From Lepidodermella squamata (Eukaryota; Gastrotricha), in the NCBI GenBank assembly GCA_047495785.1, contig JBLDXI010000054.1:3348001-3412000 (forward strand): DNA of 64,000 nt, written 5' to 3'. Position 1 is the stretch's first letter. Every line of letters begins with the position of its first letter. The notes under the pieces were generated by a model. The model had not been told where the DNA came from. It saw nothing but the letters and a program-made list of their open reading frames with translations, and ran no database searches. A program made the position numbers and the translations under genes. Of this stretch, positions 35,906 to 47,449 are shown in pieces.

Positions 35906-36033
35906 GATGGGTGTGATCGAAAGATAAACCGTTGCTAACTATAAGTTAACTGTGAACTTTTGTATGTGAGAGATAGCCTAACTACTAGTTAAACTTATAG
36001 TTAGCTACGGTTTATCTTTCGATCACACCCATC
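35906..36033. mobile_element. 128-bp MITE-like inverted repeat
   Basis: The arms (35906 to about 35950 and about 35989 to 36033) are near-perfect reverse complements of about 44 bp, beginning gatgggtgtgatcgaaagat. The central spacer is about 40 bp. There is no coding capacity, which suits a tiny non-autonomous DNA element. Confidence 0.6.
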
Positions 36034-37635
36034 ATAGTAGTTAGGAGTTTCCAAGCCCTTTCTTTGAAAAAAGGTCTACAATGGCTGTGTTATTTTGTTA
36101 TTCCGGAATTTTCGGGTCGCCCACTTCTGATGCTCACCTGGAAATTCAAAGAGTAGAGCTATGATGAGGACTTCATTGCCCAAAAACCTCTGGTTTACAC
36201 GGTAGTATCTTTCATCCGCTGCCTAAAAACCTGAGCTTCATCAATAGAGAATACAAGAGAACGCCCAATGTTCAATGGCTCTCCGTTGTTTTGTGGGGAC
36301 TCCATTTCCCCTTTCATCAAACCTACTCCGATTAGAGTCTTAGTGTTGCTACGATGAGTATCAAAACGAAGAGTAAAACTTGATCGTTATTTTTACATCG
36401 TGCAAAAGGCGCATGAACGACGTTCCGCATACAGGGTGCCATGACTAATTGCATGTTGCACTTGAGAGTTAAGGGCAACTTCTCCACTGCGTTGAAAACC
36501 CGAAACTTTGACAGTTTGAGTCAATTCCGGGTTCCGACTCCACCTTGACGATGAATGTCATGTACCCAATCTTCATTTTGTATAGCGATGGATCAGTGTT
36601 TCGTCCATGTTTCGACCTGTGGACTTCTGATTACTGCATGCCCCTGCTGACTGTGGGAAAATAAAAAAATTTGAAAATCACAAGCGATTTCAAATTTCAG
36701 CTGCTGGCATTAATTATCATGGCAACATTGCTGTTGACAATGTAGTATCATTCATCAAATTATGTGCTTGCTATATCCATCATTCATTTCCTTCACTTCA
36801 TAAGCGAAGATCCTAAATCCCATAGCGCTTGATATCTTAAGATCCGACTTATTTGTGCCATCCCCGCATTCCTATTTACGATAATGAGGCCTGTTATATT
36901 TTATTCTTGAATTTGAGCCTCACTGAAAACATTCCACACTATCTCAATTCCGCAACAGGTCTTAGTTGAATTTAATGTTAATTCAGCTGGATTTACTCTG
37001 AATTATGCTAAACTTGGCGAATAAGTAAATTGTATTAAAGTCTGGCATGGCTTTGTCTTATTTATTAAGCATTGTGCTGACCTTATTTTGTGATCCATTT
37101 CTAGTCTATATCTTCATAAGCACAATTTAAAAATAGCTTTTTAGCTATACACTTGATTTTTCTGAGACAATCCAAGCTCTTTCAAATCGTTCGTTGCGAT
37201 ACAAATGATTAGCTGATAGTAAAATAGGGGTTATAAAGGTTATCATTATGTTGTCCTTATCAATAGGTTCAATCCGAATAAGATATCTTAATCGTAGATT
37301 TATTGTTTATTTAGTTATTGAGCATTGATACATTTGAGATCGAGCAACGGGAGCAACAGGTGGAAGTTGTAAAAAAAGTGAAGAAAGCGCAAATTCGTGG
37401 AATTATGCGATCGTTAGCCGTTGCTTTTTAATTTTTATTTCGTGGATTATCAAGTTTAAAAGCACTGTCCACGTGGTCATTATTGTGATGAAAATGACGC
37501 ATAGGTTTTACAAATTACCGGCTAAGTTCATTTGGGATTTTTATGTTTTTTCACCTCCATGTTGTCCTGTGATTGCGTGTTGCAAATTTGGTGTGTGATA
37601 TTTGATTCACACATGAGCGGCTTATCTTCTCATCG

Positions 37636-37669
37636 TTTCAAGATAACCAGCGCTTCCGTTATCTTGAAA
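37636..37669. other. perfect 12-bp hairpin
   Basis: TTTCAAGATAAC and its reverse complement are separated by ten bases. It is intergenic, with no pairing beyond the stem and no known motif. Confidence 0.4.
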
Positions 37670-38222
37670 AGAGTATTTCCCGAAACATGCTCGTGCTTTT
37701 AACTTGTTGCTCGTAATATAGTACCTTAATTTTAACGTCAGCTATGTAGGAAACATTTTCTTGAGAAAGTCAATTTCAAAGCCAACATATTAAAATTAAT
37801 ATCATCCAGCTTTATGATTGTTGTTTTCGATGAAAATCGATGCTCTGTTACTGTGAGCTAATGGCGTAGTAATTTTACGTGTAGCTATTTACTCCCTGTC
37901 GATGAAGAGCTGAATTTTGTGTTCGACTCGATGTTTATTTTCAAGATGTGTTATGTAGGCGCTCATCGGAACGCTCCCCTTATCTTTTAGCAATCATGAA
38001 CCATGAACATCTGCTTGTTCTTGGTAATCTGTTATTTCTGTTGAACGCTTCAGTACATTTGCATTAAGGTAGCAGATACAAGGCAATTCCCGCGTCTTCA
38101 CTGCATGCGATGATAAAACATAAATCACAAGCTCTCTCTGCTTGTTTGTTGTAGACGTATTATACCGGAAGGATACCTACCGAAAACCGGCTGCACGCAT
38201 TTCTTGTTTATCTTGCAACACT

Positions 38223-39787
38223 ATGCTGGTTTCAAGCAGCGCTGTCATTGTCGTTTTATTGCTCATCGCCGGCTCGAACGCTTCCACCGTGAGCGATGCG
38301 AAAACAGTTCCGTTAGCCATCATGACATCTAGCTCGTATGTTTTCTACGGATTATATTAAGGCGGGTTTTTAATAACGATTCGTTTCAGAATTGAGCTGG
38401 CACCGGCGAAAATTGGCAATGTAGTATCAGCCGAGCTTCTGTCGCAGACGACGATTGCTGCGATTGCGGAAAATGTGGAAAAGCTTGTTCTCATTGTTAT
38501 GCCAAAATTGAGCTACTCTCACGTGGTTTACGATGCCAATTACAACAATCAGCACGACACGCAGAACCTGGCGAGTGCGCTTGAATCGATGAGCAGCGTG
38601 TTGTACCCCGCTGTTTCTAACATCGACCGCCTGTCGCTGGGCGCACCGTCGACCATTCTGCACATTAACGCGATTGCCGATTTGAAAAGCGAGGATATTC
38701 TGAAGGCGGGTCGCAATGTCCAGATCAGACTCGGCGGTGGTCTATCGCTTCACGACGCCGATGCAATTCTAGGCTCGATTGTCAAGCTGCTGAATTCAGC
38801 GGCCGGGCACAGTTTTTCGGTTATTTACACAGCTGATGAAGCTGATGAATGGGTTCACGGCATCCCGTCCTCGCATCATGACGCAGAGTTGGCCAGTCAC
38901 AAAGAGGAGACTCTGGCGCGTTACAAGCGACAGGCCAAAAACAAGTCAAAGGTCAAGGCTGTCGCTGCCGGGTCTGCCGCTAGCCTGAGAAGCGGAGCTA
39001 ACGAAAACCCTAACAACACGATTATTCAGTACGGCGGCAACTGCTTCCTGTTCTTCACTGAAACATTCAGCGTCGTCATTAGGAACACCACTCTGAACAA
39101 AGAGGCGGGCGCCTACAACATCAAGGTATTCAGGCCGACGAATAATGGCACCGATCAAAATTGCACAACCAGCCCGAAGACTGGTGATGGTTTTAATGTC
39201 ACCGTTCCCATCGCCAATCCATCTCAATTCGGAAATTTGACCGCCCTCACTTTCACGTAAGCGAATTTTCCGAATTGCAGCCTTCCTAAATAAATCATTA
39301 TGTTTAATCAGATTTGAAGTTCTTATGAGAAATCCGTGGGAATGGATCATCAAGGCTATCAATGTCGATTACACAGCTAATGACCTTGGAAGCGGCACGG
39401 TCGTCTTCAAGCCTGACTTCCTGACGGCTCAGCTTCAATTCAGTTTCCACTGTGATAACCCCGATACGATTGTTCGGACAGATAAGCCAAATGCGTTGTA
39501 CGCTGAGCTTACCTTGAAAAATGTTCAGGTACGTTAGTTTTTAATTTTTTGTTTTTTTTTTTAATTTGGTTTTTTAGGTGCAAGCGTTTGATGTGGCTGA
39601 GAACAGATTTGGCTGGCAGTGCGACTGCGTTGGCTTTTTCACGTCAGCCATCTGGGCCGGCTTGGTGGTCTCCGCCATTTACTTGATGATCATCGCACTC
39701 GCACTCGTTATGTTGATGAATCTTGAAACCATGGACCGTTTCGAAGATCCGAAGGGACAGGGCCTCAAGATTCAGGCCTCTGGTTAG
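38223..39787 (+). CDS. ATP6AP1: V-type proton ATPase subunit S1 (Ac45)
   Basis: Exons 38223-38335, 38390-39256, 39312-39528 and 39578-39787 encode 468 aa (human about 470). The ATG chosen opens a clear signal peptide (SSSAVIVVLLLIAGSNAS). The lumenal region has several N-glycosylation sequons (NNT, NTT, NGT, NCT, NVT, NLT) and a basic furin-like site (ARYKRQAK), where Ac45 is known to be cut. The C-terminus is the conserved block FDVAENRFGWQCDCVGFFT, a membrane helix, then MLMNLETMDRFEDPKG. Ac45 assists assembly and targeting of the proton pump in Golgi, lysosome and secretory vesicles. All introns are 49-55 nt. Confidence 0.95.
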
Positions 39788-40050
39788 AACAACAGCGCGT
39801 TGACCTTTGTCCGAAAAATACAATTACAAATCTTCAGCGTCGTGTTATTTATAACTCGTCTCTTTCTCTCTCTCGTAGTGTGAAATGTGCACGTTTTGCT
39901 TGCCGGCGCGCTATCACTCTCAGACAACGTGTTATAGTTTTATCATCGCCGCTGTTACAATTATTAAAGTGCAATCTGGACTGCCGCTTCGCCGGGGTTA
40001 ATTCTCTGCTACCATAAGAATAGAAGACAATTTTACTTGTGTGCTACAAT

Positions 40051-40056
40051 AATAAA
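40051..40056 (+). terminator. polyadenylation signal, ATP6AP1
   Basis: AATAAA about 265 bp after the stop. The remaining spacer to BicD (to 40754) is intergenic with short CG-rich and (TA)n patches and no supported gene. Confidence 0.45.
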
Positions 40057-40754
40057 TTGTCTGACAAAATATAAGTGATGTTTATTCATTTTAGAGCCGC
40101 TTTCGACACCTACCTGTTTTCATCGAGCTTGTGTAACTGCGATAATTAAAACACTCTTCAAGATCCTCGTTTTAAAAGTCGGTGTTTATTTATTTATTGA
40201 CGTTTCATCTTTCTATAGTAGTCAGTCGATTCCGTACAATATGAATATAATAGCAATTGATTCTGGTTGTTGAATAAAATTGGTGATGTGCGCGTCAATT
40301 AATACAACTGGAAAGTGGTTCGCACATTCGCACAAAGGCCCGAACAACCCTGGTTGAACGCTGCGTATAATAATATTCATAATTTGCTCACACACGTTTG
40401 TTTGCAAGGCCAGTAGCAGCAGTAGTAGCTGGAGTAGTTGTTTGCATGTCTTGTTTACCAAATAGCACTTATCGTTGTCATCGCTGCGGCTCTTTTTCCG
40501 AGTGTCATGTTCGTCGTATTTTGACCCGTGCGCGCGCGCTCGTGCTCGTCGCGTTAGTCATCTTTCTGCGTTGTCTGGTCCCCCTGCCTTTATTATTTAT
40601 CATTATTGCTATTTGTTCTCCCTACATCTACATCTATATATACATGTTCGTATTATTCAAATTTCCCTTTTTAGGTCATTTGTAATATTTCTTTTGTAAA
40701 TGTCGTGATCGCATTTGTTTCCTGCGAAAACCTGTTCGATATATTATTTCGAAA

Positions 40755-43683
40755 ATGGACCTGGAAGTTCTATCGCCCCAGGAGCTTCGCGGTGTGATCA
40801 CGCAGCTGCAAAGCGAACTCGAAGGCGCCAATGCCGAGCGAATGCAAGCGGCTCAATGCGGCCTGGCGATCCTCGAGGAAAATCAATCGCTGAAACGGCA
40901 CGTCGAAGACTGCGAAGCGACAATCGAAGCCACCCGGGCCGAACTCGAGCAAGTGCAACGCGCTTTCACCGAATATCAGCAAACGCACAAACAAGAGGCA
41001 ATGAGCGGCATTAAAATGGAAGAATCGCTGCTAGATGAAACCACTGCGAAAGAGCAAAGCTACGTCTCCGTCATATCAGGCCTCGAATCTGAGCTTAGAG
41101 CTGCTAAAGCCACGAGTGAACGGTACGCGCATTTTTAATTAGTCTGATATAAATCTAACATATGTGCAACAAAAAGTGAAACTGTTTTATTAAGGTGACG
41201 TTTCTATTTTTTTTATGTGTTCCAGGCTCACTAGTGAAGTTGCTCGCCTTCAGCTGCAAGTTCAGGAGCTTCAGCTTGTCGTTGAATCTCGGGATATTGA
41301 GCTGCAAAGAGCGAGGCGCGAATTGAAGGATCTGAAGATCCGCGAATCTCAAGCCATGGCAGATTACGCCGAGCTGGAGGAAGAAAACGTGGCCCTGCAA
41401 CAGCAAACGAGTCAATTGAGGCAAAACCAGATTGACTTTGAGGCTGTTAAAATGGAACTCGAACAAATGCGGGACGCGAATAACGATCTGAGAAATCAAC
41501 TTGAGGATCTTCACAAACTCAAGTCGATTGTCGATAAGAGTTTGAATGAAGCTCTAACTGCTTTGACTCAGGAACGCGAGCAACGTTTGGCGATGAGGCG
41601 AGATTTCGAGCAAAGACTGGCGAATAGCCAGGCTGATTGCTACGATCGATGGGGTTCGCTTGTCACCAGCATGACCGGGCCCTCTCGGCATTCTCAGCAA
41701 ACATCCGGCGTTTTGTCTGGCGATGAGCAATCTCAGCAGGATGGTGCGAATTCCGGTGGTGTCGGCGACTTGTTGTCCGAGCTTCGAGTTGCTGAAGTTT
41801 CTCGACTCGAAACCGTGATAGCCTCGCTGCGGTCCGAGCGCGACTCGGCCGCGTCGCACCTCGACGATCTGCGGCGGCAGGTTGACGAGTCAACAGCCAC
41901 CTTAACCGCGAAACAGTCGGAGAATTCGGAGCTGGAACGCCGGCTTTCAAGTGCCGTCGAAATCGCCTCTGCCGCGATTCACTCGATTTCTAACCTCAAA
42001 AACCAACCCGATATCGTACCGGCTGATCAATCGGCGTCGAGTCGTTCCGAAGAAGCAGCGCAACTTCTTGTCAAGTTACAGCTTGTTGTAGGCCCAGAAT
42101 CCTCCGTTGATTCAATGGGACGAAATCTCGAGCGTGTAATGGGTCACCTGCTGAATGCTGATCGCCGGTGTTCTGAAATGGAGGCGCAGTTGAAACTGGC
42201 TTCGAATGGCATGAACACCGCTCAGACGGGTTTGTCTACGGTACGCGAAGAACTGACTAGGGTCACGGAAGAGCTCGAACAACTCTACCATCAGAATTGC
42301 GAGGTGACCGGGGAAACGCCGAATCGGTTGCTGTTAGCAGCTGCGATAGCGCCGAATGGAGACACGCTATCGCCGACCACCGAGCAGAAATTGTCCCGAG
42401 AGCCTAGCCCGGCGAATTCGACCCTGGTTTCGTCGTCTACAAGCGAAACTACGCTTTCGTTTGAAAGACTTTTCGAGCTCGTCCATGTCCAGGTTCGCCA
42501 TCTTTCGAACGCCTTCCAACAACTTTCGTCCATGGTCGACTCGGCGAAGAAGTCGAACTCGGGTGAACCCGGTGTCGTCACCCTGGCTGTTCCGGGCGAA
42601 CCGTCGGCCTGTTCGCCTGAGGCCTTCGAAGAGCTGCAGCGGGAAGTTGCAAGATCTAAGGCGATGTTGAACACGAAACGCGAGCAAATCGCGACTCTTC
42701 GCAGTTTGTTGAAAAATAACAAGCAGACCGCGGAAATGGCCTTGTCCCGTCTGCGGCAGAAGTACGACTACGAGAAGCAAGTTGTGACGGAGACGATGAA
42801 CAAGCTTCGCAGCGAATTGAAGACATTGAAAGAAGACGCGGCCACTTTTGCGTCTCTTCGTGCCATGTTCGCTCAACGGTGTGATGACTACGTGACGCAG
42901 TTGAGTGAGCAGCAACGCCAATTGGGAGCTGCTGAAGAGGAGAAAAAGACCCTCAATTCACTACTTCGCATGGCCATCCAACAGGTTCGTTCTGAGTTTG
43001 TTAATATTTCGATTTTTTAAGTTGTTATTTTTCTCTAGAAACTGGCGTTGACTCAGAAATTGGAAGAAATTGAATTCGATCGCGAGCGGAGAAGTTTGAG
43101 AACTGTCAAACCGACTGGTACTCAGCTGCCGTCGCCTATTACCGGCCAGCCGCCACAACCGAGCGGAATGATAGTCACCGGGCCGAGTACTGGTCCCTCC
43201 GTCGGCACTCCCCGTGGTGGCAGACCGCAAATGTCTGGCCCTGGCCAACGACCAGGAAAGGTACGTATATATTTTTGATTACCCATACGCCCTGCTTGCT
43301 GTGAATTTGCGGTGTGCATGCGCTATAGTTTTTGTTTCTTAACTTGATTTGATGCATGTTTTTGAAAGGCCACGCCCACAACGTCGCTCCTCGTGCAGAA
43401 ATCTCTTGCCGCCGTGCAGCGGCAGTCGCCATTAGTCAACAACTCATTCGTGCCATCATCGGCTCAGCCACAACTACAACAACAGCAACAGTCTTCCTCG
43501 CCTACTCCTGGCAGTCCTGCTCTGAATTCAGCCGCCAATGGTTCTAATATGCGCAATTTTTATAACAATCGTCGATCGGTGCAAGGCAATTTAGCCGAAG
43601 CTAACAGTAGTAACAGTAACGCGACTAACGGATCTAATCGTCTTCCGGCCGCCATTCCGTCCCCAGAAGGCGCAGCTACTTGA
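40755..43683 (+). CDS. BICD: Bicaudal-D dynein adaptor
   Basis: Exons 40755-41122, 41226-42984, 43039-43260 and 43369-43683 encode 887 aa. The N-terminal coiled coil has the dynein/dynactin-binding signature (AAQCGLAILEENQSLKRHVED), then ADYAELEEENVALQQ and a second coiled coil. The C-terminal cargo-binding coil (KREQIATLRSLLKNNKQTAE, ending IQQKLALTQKLEEIEFDRE) is strongly conserved. BicD links Rab6 vesicles, RNA complexes and nuclei to dynein. The middle linker is Ser/Pro-rich and probably disordered. The last exon is low-complexity (Gln/Ser/Asn). AATAAA follows 26 bp after the stop, and an alternative last exon lies downstream. Confidence 0.93.
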
Positions 43684-43709
43684 TTGAAACAAAAATATTT
43701 CTGTTTTGA

Positions 43710-43715
43710 AATAAA
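43710..43715 (+). terminator. polyadenylation signal after BicD exon 4
   Basis: AATAAA 26 bp past the first BicD stop supports transcript ends here. Confidence 0.55.
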
Positions 43716-43987
43716 AAAAATAATCGTAGCTGATATCAAAACTAAAAGAGGAAAGGCAGATCAGATTTGATTGTGATACAAAAATTACTATGAATGCACT
43801 GCATGAATTTTATTTCGAATATTATTAATAATATACTTACAAATATATATAAATATATATATCTTCGATCAGATTATGATAATAATCTCTGTGTGCTACT
43901 GAACTGAAAGTTTCTGTTGCCTGCTGCTACTCCTGTGCTTTTCAGCCACTTGAAAATGGCTTTTAACTATTGCTCTTTGGTCATTAG

Positions 43988-44281
43988 GACCAACACAGCA
44001 ACAACTCAAGACGCCAACACAGCAGCTACCAGAATCTCGCCTCTGGTTTTCTCAGCGTGCCACCCACCCCTCCACCCTTTAATCATCAGCATCAGCAAAA
44101 CCTTTCGTCGGCCTTCCACTTCGGTCTGCCGAACCACCAGCCAGGGCAATCTCAGCTGATTTTTCATAGCCCGCCGCTAACTCAAGCGCAATCGCAGTTT
44201 GCTGCTGCTTTTCTGCCATATTCGTATTCCGCCGCGGTTTCTCGCTCACGGACAGATTTAAGTCGCCAGCATCTGAACTAA
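43988..44281 (+). CDS. possible alternative terminal exon of Bicaudal-D
   Basis: After an acceptor-like ttggtcattag, a 97-codon frame runs in phase 0 from DQHSNNSRRQHSSYQNL to a stop at 44281. BicD exon 3 ends in phase 0 at 43260, so it could join here instead of the exon at 43369. The peptide is Ser/Gln/Pro-rich, as is the other tail. No transcript evidence is available, and the frame could also be non-coding 3' sequence. Confidence 0.4.
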   Translation, partial: DQHSNNSRRQHSSYQNLASGFLSVPPTPPPFNHQHQQNLSSAFHFGLPNHQPGQSQLIFHSPPLTQAQSQFAAAFLPYSYSAAVSRSRTDLSRQHLN

Positions 44282-44885
44282 CGCGGTTTTTTCTACCTTG
44301 TCGTGCTAAATTATTACATAACTATCTCTAATGATAATAATTTGTTATCGTTATTTCCACGTTTTTCTTTCTCGAATTGCTTTTGAGCTTTAATTTTTTT
44401 TGAGTTCTCGAGGATAAAATCAGTGTCATGATGTCATGGTGCTGCCATGTGAGCATCACGCGAGCCATAACTTATACGAGGTAATGCGAAATCTCACAAT
44501 CGTCATTGCAACTGGTGAGAAATAGCGCGACCAATCACTTCCCGTTGAATGAGAACGAATTTAATATGCAGAGGAAGAAGAAGTCTATAATAATCTATCA
44601 CCCTGGTTTAAAAGATGATTTATTGCTGACGTGGAAGTGCGGTTGTATTCTCGATTTTCTGTTGATTATTCAGTTTTAGAGGCGAGTCAAGTAGTCTCGC
44701 ATACCTCCGTGTTGAAATTATTGCTATGAATATTTGTTGTTAGAAATTTTTCGTTAAACTTTTTTCTGTTGCCAACCCGAAATTAGTTGGCTAGTACGCA
44801 TTTGTTACGATTCACCATTGATGAGAAGTAAAAAATAATGCTGACAGCTCATTTGACTTTTATTATTCATTAAAGCGCAACAAAT

Positions 44886-45899
44886 TCACTTTTTCACAGC
44901 GCCCCTCTTGGGCTTCAGTTTACGAGGTACATTGGCAGACTTTCCGAGCGACGCTCGCTTCTTGGAGATACTTTCTCGAAGAGAATTTTCCCATTCTTGT
45001 TTGTGCATTTTATATATTTCCATGGCAGTTCTAGCATCTTCGACCTGAAAAAATTGGTTATCGGTAATAAATCAGTAAGTTAGTATGCTTTAAAATTTAC
45101 CGAACTGTGCTCTCCGGACTGGATTGTTTTGCCGAGAAGGATTTTCGCCAAAGCTTTCAGGCCAGGAGTTTGGCCATTGGTAAGTTTACGAAAAGGTCTA
45201 TAGCGACTGGAATCACGCATATCGCGTTTCGGATGTGACATGAGCAGTGCTTTGAAATCATGTTTTAAAGCGTGACCCACGACTATTCTGCCGTTCAGCA
45301 GCTCGAAAACTTCTTTCTGAACCACTGACAAATCTTTACCTATACCAACAAAGTGAGTTGGAAAAGCATTTGAACAAACCCGAATTCACTTACCGGCTAG
45401 AATATCTTTAAATCTTACACCACTGACATGAGTTCGGAGGTCTGTAACATAGTCTTTTGGTTTTACGAAGGTGTCGTAAAGGCATTCGCCTCGTTCATTT
45501 ACAACAGAGACTCTAGCTAGAATGCTTTCCCGACCAGTTACACCGATCCCAACCATTCTGAAGTATTAAATATTTGAATATTCAAATATTAGGATAAAAA
45601 ATTCACAAATTAAAATTACTCGCAGTCGATTGCGACAGCCTTAGTCAGCTTCGGTTGCAACCTATAGTGGAAAATAGTAGTTCGTATAATTAAGAATGCA
45701 AAGACGCAAGCCAACTTTTCGGGTTCAGAGATCGCCAATTCCTTCGAGGCTTCGTTCACGGGCACAGATGTCGCTCTGGGTGGTTTTTTCCTTGCGGCGA
45801 TACGCTGGTTCAATTGGAAAAGATACAGTTGTTTCGAAATTAGGATGTATTTCTCACCTGTTTTAGAGCATTCCAGTTCGGAGATACTTTAGAGGCCAT
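44886..45899 (-). CDS. REXO4: RNA exonuclease 4 (DEDDh family)
   Basis: Exons 45899-45858, 45804-45716, 45661-45620, 45557-45394, 45339-45101 and 45044-44886 encode 244 aa. The exonuclease motifs are AVAIDCEMVGIG (Asp, Glu), [12 protein letters not shown] (Asp) and [15 protein letters not shown] (His, Asp), with VSGVRFKDI and [13 protein letters not shown] as in REXO4/XPMC2. The basic C-terminus ([12 protein letters not shown]) fits a nucleolar protein. The family trims rRNA precursors. Compared with the human protein the N-terminal region is short. Exon 3 is 42 nt. Intron 3 holds a perfect 22-bp palindrome. Acting on rRNA is inferred from the family. Confidence 0.93.
45569..45590. repeat. 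perfect 22-bp AT palindrome
   Basis: AATATTTGAAT followed directly by its reverse complement, inside REXO4 intron 3 (45558-45619). It could form a hairpin in the pre-mRNA. Confidence 0.6.
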
Positions 45900-47449
45900 C
45901 ATAAGATACTTAAGAGGTCAAATGATCTGATGATAATCTACCAAATAAATTGAAATATACCGACGATTAACAGACATGGAACGCAGAAATCAAGAAGTTT
46001 AGCATAGCGTCACAAGTACTCTGCGAAGTAAGAGCGGACTTCTGGTCAACCGATGTTAACCCTGATTTCGTCGTCAAATATCGCAATACTGTGAGGCTAA
46101 TATATTTCATTTAATTTTCTACCGATACTGTAAGTGCCGAATCGCCCGAATAAAAGTCCATTACTGCGACGACTCGAGTTTCAAACTTCAACTTGGTGCC
46201 CAGTGCCCATTTGGTTACTGTTTATATGAAAATTTTCGCGATGCAAGGGCTCCAAAAAGCCGTGACAATTTTTGCGACAAGCAAAATTACATAGTCGTAT
46301 TTTGCTACCCTACGCTAGCCGCTAGCTACCCTCTAAAATGAAAGCCTAGTGATAGTTGTTCTTTGTAAACTGTCCCAGATAACTTTGGTCCTATTGTATG
46401 TGCCATAAATATTAAGCCGAGAATAATTCTTCACAGCTCCCTCACTGTGATTAATTTGGCTCCGATTTGCAGAAAGCCTACGCTCTCACCACGTTGTCCG
46501 ATGTTGTTAGTTGTTAACATTAGGAAGGTTGAAGGTGAACTTTTAGCTCAGACACGGGTTTACGTTACAATGCCGAATAACTGACGACTGATTATAAACC
46601 CTAACAGCGGAAGGCAGTTTTCCGTTTTAACTCTCTAAAAACTCTCGACCTAAGAATCGATTCTATGTAATCAACTGGGCCTCAGATATCACGGCAACCG
46701 GCGCGCGGTACAAAGCAAATTCAGCTCCTTCCGAGTGCGGAGTGGTGAACAAAACACTAGGGACAAGTAACAGGTAGCGGCACCGCAAAATGTTCGACGA
46801 AACAAAAATGCGCACGTGCGCACTCCTGAGAGTTTAGCGCGGAAAATTCATGCTGAAGGTCGTTTTTTGAATATATGCTAATGTGTTTACTGAGTTAATA
46901 GATAGTATATAATGAATAAGGTAACATCACAAACCAGTCAAATTGCTAAGATTTTTTAGTTTTGGCCCAAATAATCTACCTCTGAGATGCCAGTTTTTGG
47001 GTTGGGTTTTGGGTTTGGTTTGTGTTTGGCGTTTAGCTTTTGGCGTTGATGAGCCCTTCTCCGAGGTGCGGGGGTCAGCTATGAGCTATGAAGCCGTTAG
47101 ATTTTTACCACCTACCTAATATCCATATGTTTGACTATGTACTCCGTACTCCGTTTCCAAACCTCATATTTTTTAGTTGCCGGCAGCTTACAACTTACAC
47201 AGATTCGGCCTCTCAAGTCTTTGATGTTTGCGGGTGCCTTCGAGACTTCTCGTTTCATCTTCCACTTCAACAGGCCAACCCATCTCTCACATACCTGTTC
47301 GCAGTTGACTTGACATCAGTTAAATGGTTCTTGCTTTAGGTTTGGTCACTTTTCCTTCTTTTCCTCGGTGCCATGCCAATCGTAATATGAGCCACTAATT
47401 CAACGTTTTAAAATCTAGATCTCTCGTTACCTATATATTTGACTGCCAG
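45900..47449. other. divergent upstream region of REXO4 and twinfilin
   Basis: 1.55 kb of mixed sequence with no supported gene. A short run of ggttttgggtttggtttgtg lies near 47000-47020. A splice-acceptor-like gactgccag abuts the twinfilin ATG at 47450. Confidence 0.5.

Larger units (their letters stand above)
35008..38222. other. 3.2 kb intergenic between VPS28 and ATP6AP1
   Basis: Mostly AT-rich with no supported gene. A 141-codon open frame at 35349-35774 has no recognisable motif and ends in low-complexity Phe-rich sequence. It contains one inverted-repeat element and one short hairpin, listed separately. Confidence 0.5.

Noticed and set aside
42291-42921. Minus-strand frames inside BicD
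   Set aside because: They are antisense to a conserved coiled-coil exon.
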